From the NCBI GenBank assembly GCA_023053545.1, contig JAKZAN010000006.1, positions 11,477,412 to 11,541,411 on the forward strand: a stretch of 64,000 nt of DNA, read 5' to 3'. This stretch comes from Lepidurus packardi (lineage: Eukaryota; Arthropoda; Branchiopoda; Notostraca; Triopsidae). The notes under the pieces are model-generated. The model searched no databases and was not told where the DNA came from. It saw nothing but the letters and a program-made list of their open reading frames with translations. The position numbers and the translations under genes were made by a program. Below, in pieces: positions 41,469-52,930 of this stretch; positions within the stretch are counted from its first letter, which is position 1; each line of letters opens with the position of its first letter.

Positions 41469-41895
41469 ATTTTCTTAGACGCTGAAACGGAAAGAACATA
41501 AAAGGTTTACTAAACAATCAGAAAAACACGGAGTGCACACTTACCGTGATTATTTAGTGAGTATTATGAAGAGTTTTACTTTGTTTACACTGGCTTTGGC
41601 TTGTCGACCATTTGAAATGTACGCACTTTCACACGGAACAAGCTGTTCCAGCGCTTTTGCTGGCACACAACAACAAATGTCTGAGAAACGCAAACATTGT
41701 GCCGCACAGTTCTGTTCCAGCGACGAACATGTAAACAATTGTGACGGCACAACGCACAATTGAACCGTCGCTGGAAAAGGCTTCAGGTACAATACAGGAG
41801 TGATAACCCTCAATCAAGAGCATCATCCTATCAAATATCTCAAGCTAAAATAACCATCCAAGTAACCAAACAGTGTCATCACCAACGATACCACA

Positions 41896-42136
41896 TTTAT
41901 TAATTGAGCTGCTAAACAAGGAAGCTGCAATTGTGAATTTATGTTTACAACTAATAACAGATGACAAGTTATGCAGGGTACAAAGGAAAGGCCAACAGGA
42001 AATCGAAGCAAAACTACAAGACTACTACTATTTAATAAGTACTATTAAACTACTATTTAATAAGTACACTGAAATGCAAATAGATACTAATGAATCATTG
42101 AAACAATGTTCTTATATTTATAACCCTTTTTTGTAA
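41896..42136 (+). pseudogene. MULE transposase, part right of Gypsy-5
   Basis: Directly after the second TTTATT the MULE frame continues (ELLNKEAAIVNLCLQLIT, RVQRKGQQEIEAKLQDYY) in the frame left at 34182. The link is made by treating Gypsy-5 plus one TTTATT copy as an insertion. The last part is distorted by a ctactattTAATAAGTA repeat and leads into an inverted copy of itself. Confidence 0.75.
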
Positions 42137-42262
42137 GCTTTGTTTGCTTTTATTATAGTGTTTTCATTTCAGTGTACTTATTAAATAGCTCTTGTAGTTT
42201 TGCTTCGATTGTCATTTGTTATTAGTTGTAAACATAAATTCACAATTGCAGCTTCCTTGTTC
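41915..42262. repeat. Inverted duplication of MULE 3' coding sequence
   Basis: The left arm (41915-42076) reads aacaaggaagctgcaattg...actgaaatg; the right arm (42165-42262) is its inverse. The right arm lacks 34 bp that the left arm has (from gttatgcaggg) and some ctactattaa repeats. The loop is about 90 bp. Confidence 0.88.
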
Positions 42263-42579
42263 TTGTTCCGTTTTTATTCCCTGTATTTTTTTATTGTGCA
42301 GTTATTTCCCTGTATTTGTGAAGTTATTGACGCACTGTACTTACAGACGAAAATATTTAATAAAGTTGTACGTCCGGATTTCACCGTTGTGCCAAAAAGA
42401 ACCCACAGCCTCCACCCAACCGTTCAAAACAATTGTATCTTCCAAATCTAGGAAGCCGCGAAGCCATGGCATTCAATTACAAAATTAAAACGTATATTCG
42501 AAGATTTAAACAGACAAATTGCAATATACACATAACACCACATAATATGATGGCCTGGATGTCTGTCTATACTATAGAT

Positions 42580-42690
42580 GGCATGTGATGAAGTGTCATT
42601 GTGATGAAGTGTCTTTGTGATGAAGTGTCAGGGCATGTTAAAAGGTGGCGTGTGATGAAGTGTCATTGTGACGAACCGTCTCGTACCCCC
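42580..42690. repeat. Minisatellite of gtgatgaagtgtc units
   Basis: At least four near-identical units within 110 bp, in two blocks. Not a CRISPR-like array: no constant unique spacers. Confidence 0.8.
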
Positions 42691-42929
42691 TAGTAATGCG
42701 CGGAGACGACGTGAAGTCTACAAACATCTTGTGAAGCAGAAGAAAAATTATTTTTTTGTCCATTTTCCAAATATATTTGGTCTCAATTCACAATGTTTGA
42801 ATTCTTTGTCTTTTTGTTTACAATATTCTTTGCTTAACATTATATCATCTTATGTGATCAAACGATTAGTGATCTTCGATTACAAGTTAAGCCGATTTCA
42901 ACCTTAACCCGATTGAATAGTATCTATGC

Positions 42930-43017
42930 CAATTGGGACAGAGTTGAGGGAGCCCCGACTCCGGAGGTGAGTTCGTGAACTCAACTCCGGAGTCGGGGCG
43001 GCAGTGGAAACACAGCC
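42930..43017. repeat. Solo Harbinger-type end with long palindrome
   Basis: gccccgactccgga...gttc faces gaac...tccggagtcggggc around 42975, followed by gcagtggaaacaca. It is organised like the right end of Harbinger-1 (26526-26587). Confidence 0.75.
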
Positions 43018-43967
43018 CTACTGGAACAACAAGATGTGGTGAAGAAACACCAAAACATGTAGAGACAACTCCTTAAAACGCTGGACCTAGACCTGCAGGC
43101 TCGGGCCTAATGCATCAACCCCCACCATGACCCGCAAGACAAATTCGAAGAGGATCCTCTTAACGTTCGAGAGCCGACAAGCCAGGAATGATGCAGAAAT
43201 CCACCAAAAAAGTAACAAACGAATCATATGACTAAAACGCAACCAACAAATTTAAATATCACATCATTCAAAAACTCTGGAGAAAGAGTCGAAAAACTTG
43301 CGTGCATATAGTCTTTGACGGCAATACAACAGAGAAAGAATATGCTATTCCTCCAGACAAAAAGTCCATAATTAGCCAAAGACCTACAAAAAGACAGAGT
43401 ACGCAAAGTACTAAGGAAATTTGGCTTCCAATTTCTGAAATGGAAATCAAGACGAACAAAAGATTCCATTTGGTGTCTGGTGGGTCCTCATAAGAAAATT
43501 CCACACAATTATTGCTTAAAGACTCAACCATTTTCTGCCCTTTCAGACCAGGCAGAAAGGCTTCAAAAAGATGGAATTGCTGGAAATGCCTTCTTGATGG
43601 ACTACTTCCTCCGCCATACGACCCAAATCTCAACCCACTTTTCATTGGCATTATAGACATCAAGAAGGCTTCTGATTCAGTGAACCATGAAGCTATAATA
43701 ACAGACATACAAAACAGAGGAGCCTCTGATGAACTAGTCGAATATTTACTTAATAACTACAACGGAAGCACTACCACGCTTTCTCAAATGGCATCAGTCT
43801 CTGTTCGAATTTTAACACAAACAAGGATACCCACTGTCCCCCTGTGTCTTTAATACTGTCCTAGACCTAGTCTTTGAATCCCTACCTCAGACCATTGGAT
43901 TCAGTACCCCATTCGGATAAATCGGCAACATGGCATACGCTTACGACTCAAATTTACTAGCTTCGAC
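43018..43967 (+). pseudogene. R2-like non-LTR retrotransposon, RT left of hAT-3
   Basis: From about 43590 the plus strand shows an RT fragment: GIIDIKKASDSVNHEAII, ASDELVEYLLNNYNGST, and in another frame PLCLFNTVLDLVFESLP and MAYAYDSNLLAS (the degraded active-site region). Several stops are present. The element resumes right after hAT-3 at 47217. Upstream, 43090-43500 looks like decayed ORF sequence of the same or another element; I cannot assign it. Confidence 0.7.
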
Positions 43968-43975
43968 CCCAGGAG

Positions 43976-46900
43976 CAGGGGCGCCCCCCCCCCCCCCCCC
44001 TCCCGAAAACTTGCCTGAATTTTTCATCTGACTGACACTTATTCTCTTGTGTGCAAGTAAGCTCAGTGGCAGCATAAAAAAAAGTGGCCCACACACAGAT
44101 TAAGCATGGTGCAGCCCCTGGTGCAGCACATTAGACCATCACTCACAACATGACACAGATGCAGTGGGTGTGTGACGTCGGGCTTTAAGATTGGATAAAA
44201 GCACCCTAGGTCGTAGTTCTACTCAAAGAGGCCCCTTGCCTGGACAATCAAACAGAGGAACCTGCCCCCTTCTACCATTCACACACTTACACACACAAAC
44301 GCTGCTGATGTTTGCCAGTATTGTCTGTTAATGTCAAACAGATTGTTCCTCGCTGGGACAGGAATGAAGCGACAAACAACGCAGACCACACTGTTTAGTT
44401 TCATTACTAAACGACCAAAGTTGGATGTTCTAGAGACTGTAGACCCAATTGTGAATAAGGCTGCGCCCGGATCAACATTGATAGAGCAGTCATCACAAGA
44501 TGAACAAGTGTTTGCAGTTACGCCTCCTTCTCCTCCTCCTACTCTTCCGTCAGACATTAGTGCTTGCCTATCAATGTCTGCCCTCCTCATATCCGCTTCA
44601 ATCTTCTAGCGAATCCCTGGATGCCTGGCGAGGATTATAATTTCCCTGGCGTACAAGAGGGTGGTAAGAATAGACGGTTCCAGGTCGGTTGGTTCAAACG
44701 CTTCCCTTGGCTAGTCTACAGCCGAAGTGAAGAAGGCGCTTTCTGTAAGGTTAGTAGGGTATGTTTGTTCTTGACTTGTCGGATACTTGATATTAATTAT
44801 ATGCTTACTAAAAATTTTTAGTTCTGCGTAGTTTTTGCGCCGGAGAACGTACGTAACCAGGCTCTAAAAACGCTGGTCTCAAAACCGCTGAATCGCTACA
44901 AAGATGCTATAGAGATTTGCAGTGCGCACGAGCAATGTAACTATCATAGAGAAACCACGTTGAAAGCAGAGGAATTCATCAAGCGGTATACCGATCCATC
45001 AGCTGACATCATACACACCTTGGAATCTACTCGAAAAGAACAGGTGGAGGAAAACCGTCGAAGGTACAGGGAATGGTACTTGGAATTGTTTAGAATTACA
45101 AGATATATGTAAGTTAATGTCCTTCTTTCAGACGCTTGCCTGTAATAAAGACATTGATATTCTGTGGACGTCAAAACCTACCGCTGCGCGGTCATAGAGA
45201 TTCAGGAAATCTTCAAGGTAAAGCTGACTCTCCTGAGGTCAACGATGATGTATTCCGAGCAGCGCTTCGTTTCCGCTTGGATGCTGGTGACACAACCTTG
45301 AAGAAGCACTTAGACAATTCTGCTGCAAACGCCACATATCCGAGTTGGCAAACTCAGAATGAAATTATCGATGCTTGTGGACTCATCCTTGCACGTGCTG
45401 TTGCTGAAGAGGCTCGTCAAGCGAAGTTTTACAGTGTCCTCGTCGACGAGACGACAGATTCATCTACAAAAGAACAGTGCTCCATCTCCCTCCGCTACAT
45501 CAAGGACAACGCTGTTCAAGAAAGATTTCTGGCATTTCGTGATCTGCAGGGTGTTATGACAGCAGCGTCTATTGCAAGAACGATTATCAGCAAGTTGACA
45601 GAACTGGAAATGGACGTGTCGTCAATTCGCGGCCACGGATATGATGAGGCGTCTACCATGAGTGGAAAGCTTAACGGCGTTCAAGCTGAAATCAAGAAGG
45701 TATCTCCGGCAGCACCATATGTTCACTGCGCGAACCATCTTCCGAACTTAGCTGTTCAGAAAGCTTGCTCTCTACCAGCTATTCGCAATGCTCATGGCCA
45801 CGTACAAGAAGTTGCCAATTTCTTCAATGCTTCAGCCAAACGTACTACATGTTTGCAGTCAAAAGTGGAATCAACTTTCTCACAGAAGAAACTGAAGAAT
45901 CTCTGCCCAACTCGTTGGGTTGAAGGTCACTCGGCACTCATCAGATTCGCGGAAATGGTGTGCCCTGTGTTTGAAGCCTTGGAGAGCTCTCACTGCAAGG
46001 TAGGTCGTAGGTGTACAGTGAAAACTGAAAAGGCTCTGATGTAAGAAATAAACACAAGCATAAGTGCATTATGTGATTTCTTCTCTTTGTAGGCCATACA
46101 CAAGCTACCATTCTGGTTCGAGGACTTGGTAGTTCTGACTTCTTCGTACCGTTATTTGTGATGGAGGATATGTGTGGCCTACTCCTTCCTTTGCCTACAT
46201 CGCTGCAGTCATCCACAGCGGACATCATTGGGGGCATGACACTTGTGGACGAAATAATCCAAATTATAGAAGGACAAAGATCAAATGCTGAGAACGAATT
46301 TAAGGATATCTAGAAAAAGCTCGCTGCTGTTTGTGAGAAACTGGAAATCGACCTTAAATTACCACGACGTGTTGGAAGGCAGATTCACCGGGCCAACTAC
46401 CAAACAACATCTCCAGAGGAGTATTACAGGTATGTATATATTAATGATTTCATTCATCCTTTGTTATATTTTTAGAGCAACCTTTGCTTAGAAATGTTAA
46501 CTGGTTATTTGCAGACAGGCCATTTACATCCCTTATCTGGAAAGCATGGTCAACCAGTTGAAAGATCGATTTGCCCCAAATGAACGAGTCTGCATTCAGA
46601 TTCAACATCTGCTTCCAAGGTTTTTTGACCAAGGATCCTTCAATGACCTGGAGGAGACACTTGAGTACTACGCCTGCGATCTTGGTCACACATCTACTGT
46701 TCGTGGTGAATACTTCCGCTGGAAAGCCAAACGGTAGAATGTCCCAATGGCGGAGCGGCCAGATACCGCAGTTGATGCTCTGCAACATTGTCAACATTCT
46801 ATCTATCCACAGATCAATACGCTGCTCAAACTATTCATCACGCTGCCCCTTTCTTCCGCGACAGCCGAGAGATCCTTCTCAACTATGTGCAGACTCAAAT

Positions 46901-47208
46901 CTTATCTACGCACCACAATGGGCCAGACAAGGCTGAATGGGCTTGCCCAGATGACCATCAATCGTGACCTCAACATCAATGAAGAAACCGTCATCGACAT
47001 TTTATCACAAAAGAAACGTCGGCTGAATTTCACATTGTAAATTACCATTTCAAATTACAAGTCTTATGGTTTGTTATTTTTAATCATTGCTGAAACTGCC
47101 TGAAAGCCTTGACTTTTGTGGGTCGGAAATATCTTAGTAAAACTCCTTACTAATCAGTGTCTGTCTCCTGCCCCCCCCCCCCAGAAAAAAATCCTGGCTG
47201 CGCCCCTG
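43976..47208 (+). mobile_element. hAT-3: hAT transposon with exact TSD, 3,233 bp
   Basis: Ends CAGGGGCGC and GCGCCCCTG, with identical 8-bp flanks CCCAGGAG at 43968-43975 and 47209-47216, diagnostic of hAT. Poly-C runs stand near both ends (43984-44000 and 47171-47182), both C on plus. The transposase gene inside is interrupted by several lesions. The insertion split an R2-like RT. Confidence 0.92.
44364..47040 (+). pseudogene. hAT-3 transposase gene (TTF-type, multi-exon, damaged)
   Basis: The ATG at 44364 gives MKRQTTQTTLFSFITKRPK. A TTF-type finger follows in another frame (NPWMPGEDYNFPG, FPWLVYSRSEEGAFC), so a frameshift lies near 44570-44610. Introns at 44750-44821 and 45064-45131 are in phase. 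The main exon (45132-45999) has KFYSVLVDETTDSSTKEQ (first Asp), VHCANHLPNLAVQKAC and CPTRWVEGHSALI. Later pieces show a frameshift near 46095, a TAG at 46309-46311 and another at 46736. It ends with the hAT dimerisation motif LPLSSATAERSFSTM. Confidence 0.82.
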
Positions 47209-47216
47209 CCCAGGAG

Positions 47217-48110
47217 GTTTACAAGACCAACTAGACCTCATTATTAAGCTGCTTAAGATGCGGGGTTTAGAAATCAATGCCGATAAGTGTCAGACTATCA
47301 GCATGATACCATTGGGAAAATGAAGAAAAATGATTATTAGAAAAGACCTAAAATGTAAAGTTGACAACGTTCAGATCCCTGCATTGGATCCAGATAAAAT
47401 GTGGGCATATCTTGGAATCCCTTTTTGCCACGTCGGACGTATGAAGAATTATAACCCAGAATTACTAGGGCTCCTAACACGACTAGAGAAAGCACCCCTC
47501 AAAACCCAACAAAGGTTGTTTATCTTCTGAAATTTTCTGCTACCAAGAATTTACCACAGCTTAGTGCTTTCCCGATTCCGTAAGGGAGAACTAGAAGGTT
47601 TTGATGTTTCTATTCGATCATACTTACGCAAATGGCTCAGACTTCCCAAAGACGTTACAGTTGCCTAATTTCACACAAAAATCCGTGATGGAGGTCTGGG
47701 AATCCCACGTCTTTCTTTCCATGTCCCGTTATTACGACTTCGGCGACTTAAAAATAAACCAAAATCAGACGATCTAATTATAGCGCGCATAGCTAACTCA
47801 AGACGAAAGCCCAAAAGAAACTACAACATTAAATCATGGTTAAACTTCGATAAACCTTGTGAAACAACAGATGATTTAAGAAACTATTGGCGACGAACCC
47901 TGACAGCGTCTACAGATGGACAACATGTAGCATATAGTCATAACTTCCCTGCTGGAAACTCGTGATTTGGCGATGGAATATTACATTCAAGACCACATGT
48001 TTTTGTGACCTAATCAAACTAAAAATCAACGCTCTCACGTCAGCCCTCGGATGCGCCCGTGGTAGAGAAGCTTCAAGTCCAAAATGTCGATTTGGTTCGC
48101 TCTACTACCA
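47217..48110 (+). pseudogene. R2-like non-LTR retrotransposon, part right of hAT-3
   Basis: Continues with GLQDQLDLIIKLLKMRGLEI, then WAYLGIPFCHVGRM and YHSLVLSRFRKGELEGFD. RKWLRLPKDVTVA and IRDGGLGIPRLSF follow; these are thumb and linker motifs of R2/NeSL-type elements. Stops and frame changes at several points. The end near ALGCARGREASSPKC fits the Arg/Cys-rich segment before the C-terminal endonuclease, which is absent. Confidence 0.72.
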
Positions 48111-48269
48111 ATAATGGGGAAGATATAGGAAAAGGTCATAGACCGCAAACTCAACTGGAACAAGACAACTTCCTGTCAAACATGCTATGCTGTTTCAGAC
48201 CAGGAAGTTCCACCCACAGGCGCTCTTGAAACACTTAGCAATGCGGTGCTTGAAAGTTTTTACCGACAG

Positions 48270-48460
48270 AAAGACATAAAGCCCTACTGCTAGATATCAA
48301 AGGCGCCTTTGACAATGTGGACCATGACAGGCTGGTGATGGAGCTTCGGAAAACAGAAGTTCCTTCTGAAACAGCAGGCTGGATCAAGGGCTTGTTGGAA
48401 AACCCCAAAGCATTAATGGCATACGGGTCAGAAAAAAACGAAATATAATCAATCCAGAAA
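48270..48460 (+). pseudogene. Second non-LTR RT fragment
   Basis: LLDIKGAFDNVDHDRLVMEL and WIKGLLENPKAL are the RT palm start of an I/Jockey-like element. It is followed by frameshifted remnants (about 48540-48600). Different clade from the R2-like piece just upstream. Confidence 0.65.
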
Positions 48461-48808
48461 GGTGTACGTAAGGTTTCCCAATCTCTAAAATTATCTTACT
48501 GGCCTATATCAACGAGAAACTGAGTCATCAAACGTAAGCGCAAAAGAGCTTAACATTTTTGCAGACGATTAATTGCTTCCAATCTCAAGCTCATCCAGTG
48601 AGGGAAATAGTAGACTAAACCCACACCCTGTCAGCCCTCGGAAAAGTGGGCGAACCGACTCTGACTGGAATTCACGAAAGAGAAGACCGAACTAATCCAC
48701 TTCTCGAAAAGACGAACGCGGGAATAAGCATCTCTTGTCTGGGTAACCTCAGTGATCCAGCCGAAAGAGGTAGTAAGATACCATGGCATGACATGACTCT
48801 ATGATGCT

Positions 48809-49470
48809 ATGCAACAAACGTATAGCCCACGTCGCAATACAGCAACCACACTGCAGACAGGATTCGAAAACTATCGAAAGTCTCGAAGTCAATCGACTGT
48901 TCCGCACGTTCATTTTCAGGCAACGGTCATAGCAAACTGCGTTTACCTCCTATTGAGCTGCTCCTGGAAAGGTTATTACGACATTTTCCACCGGAGCAGC
49001 CGAAACAGAAGAAAACACCTACTGAGAGAGCAAGATGCCTCATGTCGACCGCCTGGACAGGTATACACGCACAAGCAGATTACAAGCAATTAAATGGATC
49101 ATGCGAACCATGCGGGTTTCAGTCCATTGGAACTAGTCTATGGACGTCTCCCGAAGTTGCCAGAAGAAAACACTTATCCATGGCCAGAAGAGGCGCCCGA
49201 ATCCTACGAGCCAAGAATGATGCAGAAATAAAACTCAAAGAAACTTCAACTCAAAACTCTTTGGCCAGTCAAGACGATTATACCGAAGCTGCAACTGGAT
49301 GTTATTATACACCAGCTGCCCAAAAACTCACACGAGCAAGAGATCGCTCAACAGCTGAACCGCAAAAATGAAAGTCTGGAACTTGAAATCACTGCTGAAG
49401 CCATCAAGAAACACACCTGTAGCAGCTGTGAACAGTACAATCAAATCATTCGATTAAAAACAGCAACACA
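48809..49470 (+). other. Decayed non-LTR ORF1-like region
   Basis: Open but unrecognised stretches. The part 48955-49095 resembles 50300-50460 (gagctgct..tggaaag, ccgcctggacaggtatacac), so both belong to one repeated family. No clear domain. Confidence 0.45.
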
Positions 49471-49474
49471 AAAT

Positions 49475-49810
49475 TAAATGGTTTAACCCATCAAGCACCA
49501 AGGCATTCGGATCTGTACGTCTCTCCTGCACTTCCGCCGAAACTAAAGACCGATTCCTTAACCAAGGCTTTCTCTTCGCCTTTAGCAGGAGGGTACAGGT
49601 CGAAGACCGCCGAAAAGAAAACCTACTCCAATGCTTTAACTGCCATGTTACAGTCACACTGCCTTTCAATGTAAAGAACTCAAATACATATGCAAAAAGC
49701 TCTCGGAATCACATGACAAATAACTTTGCCGATAATGCGCGAAAGTGCCGAAACTGTGGAGACAACCACTACTCGTTTGATAATACTTGCCCAACACGAA
49801 TTGCCGAAAG
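49475..49810 (+). pseudogene. ORF1-like zinc-knuckle fragment
   Basis: In one or two frames: FNPSSTKAFGSVRLSC, FLFAFSRRVQVEDRRKEN, LLQCFNCH and CRNCGDNHYSFDNTCP. The order and residues parallel the ORF1 of the CR1-like element at 54456-55793 (NPSSKKAYGSLLVSC, FAFNRRIKVEDNNPP), so it is a related ORF1 remnant. Confidence 0.7.
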
Positions 49811-50699
49811 ACAAAAACATGGCCAACCCGGACACAATGGAACTGCCGCTAATAAAGAAATACAATCCACTTAGTAAACGTGAAATCGGTGAAACCAGCT
49901 TAGCTCTTAATCCAGAATACAAAGAAATTTTTTTTAAAAAAAACATAACGAGATCTAAAGAGGACTATCAGGGCATAGCAATTACCAGCATAACTTATAA
50001 AATAATGCTGGTAATAATAATAATGAGAATAATGGTCACACAAAGGAAAAAAGGGTATTCATCGGGAGAGGTTGGACAACCGTGGGCCGAGTGGAAATCA
50101 AAGCAATTCAGAGGGATCGGCGGGGAATGAAAATGATTGGCGAAACAGTACTCCTAGAGTATTGAAATTTTGTATAGTGTTGGGTTTTAGGGAGTTCCTG
50201 CACAAAAGGAGGGACTTTCCATTTGGGGGGAGTGCTCTTTTCCCATCACTAACACTAACCGGAGACCCCCTAACGCCGGTTTAGGATAATATACTACCGA
50301 GCTGCTACTGGAAAGTACGGTATTAAGACACTTTCCACCGAAGCAGAAGAGACACGAGTCACGCACCTCCTGCTCGGAGAGAGCAAGGTGCCTACTGTCG
50401 ATCGCCTGGACAGGTATACACCTAAAAGCCAAGCAGAAGCCCTGAAATGGATCAAGGAAACAGTAACGAAAAGTGGAAAAGCCGACGGGAAACAATTCAG
50501 AACCCCTTACAAACCGATACATCTCCTAAGAATTTTGTGGAGAAACCGTTTACACTGTAGCACGTTAACAATTTTGTCAAATCTCACAATAATCCCAAAT
50601 ACGACAGCCTTTTTAGATTTAATCAACAACCAAAAAAAAAAAACTCCCGGACGCCATTATACATTCCGTCATCTCTCCTAACCCAACCCTGAACTTTAC

Positions 50700-52600
50700 A
50701 CAATGTCGAAAATGTCAAAATTAAAACCGAAAAGTACCCTTGAGCAAAGGAACGGCCTTCCTTAAATGGAAATGTTCAAAGCCATAAGCACGAACACTCT
50801 CAGCTCTCTTCAACAAATCTCTCTTTGGATGAAAAATAACTTCAAAGGTTCAGCTTTTCTCTCTGTTTGAATCCTTTTTACAATAAATTCCTCATTTAGT
50901 AAAAAAAAAAAAAAAAAAAAAATGCGATTTTTTGTTGCAGAGAGAACAGAAACTAGTCCATCATTGTGTCAGGAGCAGGCAAAACTATTTCTGGCAAGTA
51001 CGCAATTCGTTATTTTGTTCTGCCAGTGAAATGCAAGAGGAGAAGACATTTTTGGCTTCGAATATGACGTAATAACACTGAAATTTCAATAAAAGTGGCC
51101 GTTAATAGCCGAGGCCTAAGATGACATTTAAATGAAAAAAAATTTAAGTCAGAAACCGCCAACAACCTCAAAAACCCTGATTCATTCTTACTACAACACC
51201 AAGTAATAGCCGCCTTCGACGTTAAATGCTTCAACGAAAAGAATAACTCGAATATTTTAGCAGCAGCTGAGACACCTCGTGTCAAGACACGAACACTCTC
51301 AGCTAAAACAACCTTTGAAGAATCCAGACAAACTCAACAAAAGTACACGCAGAGAAGAACCCAGATGGCTGCAAAAAGGCTGCTGGTTCACTGAAAAGTT
51401 AGCTGCCCTGGGCGGTACCTATTTGACGAGAGAAACAAAAACTCAATGAAAACAATTATTAATATCTTATTACCAAATTAAAGCTAGCATGCATTGTACG
51501 AATATTGTTTAAAAAGCATTAAATTAAATAGTGTTACATGGAAATCAAACCAATCTACCAATAAAAAATGGCAATGAAACTGGAAAGTCCTGACGTTTTT
51601 CCACTACCGTGCTAAAAATTCCCCGTAAAAGTGAACGCTTACCACGTGCAGTTTATTACGCCAATTTCAACGCGCGCACTCTATCCCAGCGTATGCTAGT
51701 AAGCTCTCCTTATGTTAAATAGAAAAAAAAAGTATAAATACAAAAATCCTTCATTTTTCTAAACATTTCGTTTGTTTAGAAAAATCTAAACGTGGTCTAA
51801 ACGTTGGAGCAACGTTTGACTGTGGGGCAACGGACAGCCTGTTATCGCTCTTAAAAATGACAAGAACGGGCTTTACTGGCATACTTAGAGGTTAAACTTG
51901 GTACATTAATTAAGTCTAAGAGAATGCGAATATTCCCCACTTGTTTCTTATCTCTAAAACTTCCAAAAAGTTCCACTTTTTAAGCCACTTATTCTGACAA
52001 AACACGCTAAACGCCAACAGGAGAGGCTTCCTTTAGGAGTTGCCACTCAGCCACAGCTGCGTTCCAGTTGCGCAATAGGACTCGGGCGCCATTATGAGAG
52101 AATTTTGGCATTAACGGTGCAAACGGAACTAGTTTGTTTTGAAATATTTCCCTTTTTCTAACTCACTTATTCAATAGTGATAATTAACTATTTAATTTAA
52201 CTGCGCTCTATAAAATTGATGGGAATGGGAGAAGATTTTAATTTAATTCAAAAAACTAATTGTAGAGAGCTAATTGAAATAACTCAAGTAACTAACGATT
52301 AGCCAAGTAAGAAATAAACTGTTTACCAACTACATGTAAAAACGATATTTTAGCAAAAGGTTTAACTCAAGCCGTTTCTTTATGTACTGGTAATGAAGCC
52401 TTAGATTCTAAATTAATAATAAATTGATAAAAAAAAATGACAGATTACTTGTCACGTAATTGGCCCTGTAGTTTGGTAACACGGATGGCACGATTTCTTT
52501 CGAAACGTTGACTATATCCTCAAGTTGCTGCTGTAAATTGTCGACTAGCAAAAATTCCAATAAATATCTTTTTGACTTTTTCTTTTTGTGCCCAAACATG
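50700..52600. other. About 1.9 kb without recognised gene
   Basis: AT-rich. A run of about 21 A at 50901-50922 may be a retroposon tail. At 52408-52590 (minus), after cgattttcag, there is an open stretch (DNLQQQLEDIVNV) that might be another decayed myosin exon, but the match is too weak to call. Confidence 0.4.
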
Positions 52601-52684
52601 AATACCTGAAAATCGAGCGGCTATTAGGTAAAACATATTCCTTAACCTCTTCTTCTCATGTAATGACGAAAATCATGTTGGCCT

Positions 52685-52846
52685 CAATTGTAGATATCCA
52701 AGTAGATATCCAAACCGTAGATATCCAAGACGCCGATAACCGAAAGGATTTGACATTACTAGCCAAAGATTTGTTGATCAGGGTCACTTTTTTTTAAATA
52801 AAAGCCAATAAATATGCTTAGCTAGGGCGGCACGCGTACATATCGC
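52685..52846 (-). pseudogene. MYO5: Class V myosin-like motor exon, damaged
   Basis: After tcttttaag (AG at 52848-52847) one frame reads RAALAKHIYWLLF and LINKSLASNVKSF, matching the motor segment before switch II. A 5-base excess then shifts the frame, and VIGVLDIYG, the switch II motif, appears. It is followed by a triplicated ttggatatctac and a stop. An intact motor would continue into the FETF segment. Downstream motor exons were not identified. Confidence 0.72.
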
Positions 52847-52930
52847 CTTAAAAGAAAAGAAAAAGTCGAAATTTTGACTTTATATACGGACTTTTATTTA
52901 TTTGAAAGGACAAAACTGAGCGTTTTTTAC

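Larger units (their letters stand above)
38543..41783. mobile_element. Harbinger-3: intact-looking two-gene Harbinger, 3,241 bp
   Basis: Terminal inverted repeats of 30 bp start AAGCCTTTTCCAGCGACG on both ends. Flanks are CAG (38540-38542, 41784-41786), and the uninterrupted 5' LTR of Gypsy-5 reads aaaccaggtacaa at this point, proving a 3-bp duplication. A four-exon Myb/SANT gene lies on plus and a two-exon transposase gene on minus, converging. Motif TTCCAGCG occurs three times near each end. No stop or frameshift was found in either gene. Confidence 0.95.
34183..41895 (+). mobile_element. Gypsy-5, itself interrupted by Harbinger-3
   Basis: 5' LTR 34183-34342 and 3' LTR beginning 38479 share TGTAGTGACCTGACTCCC. 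The 3' LTR is split at 38542/41784 by Harbinger-3 and ends at 41895. TTTATT flanks both sides (34177-34182, 41896-41901). The LTR copies differ by an extra C and a 13-bp insertion, so this insertion is older than Gypsy-3. The primer site TGGCGACGAGGAT fits a tRNA-Ser end. It lies inside the MULE coding sequence. Confidence 0.9.

Noticed and set aside
42580..42690. CRISPR-like array
   Set aside because: Units are imperfect, spacers are absent or tiny, and the context is eukaryotic; a minisatellite.
52408..52599. Further myosin motor exon on the minus strand
   Set aside because: DNLQQQLEDI is suggestive but the rest does not align well enough.
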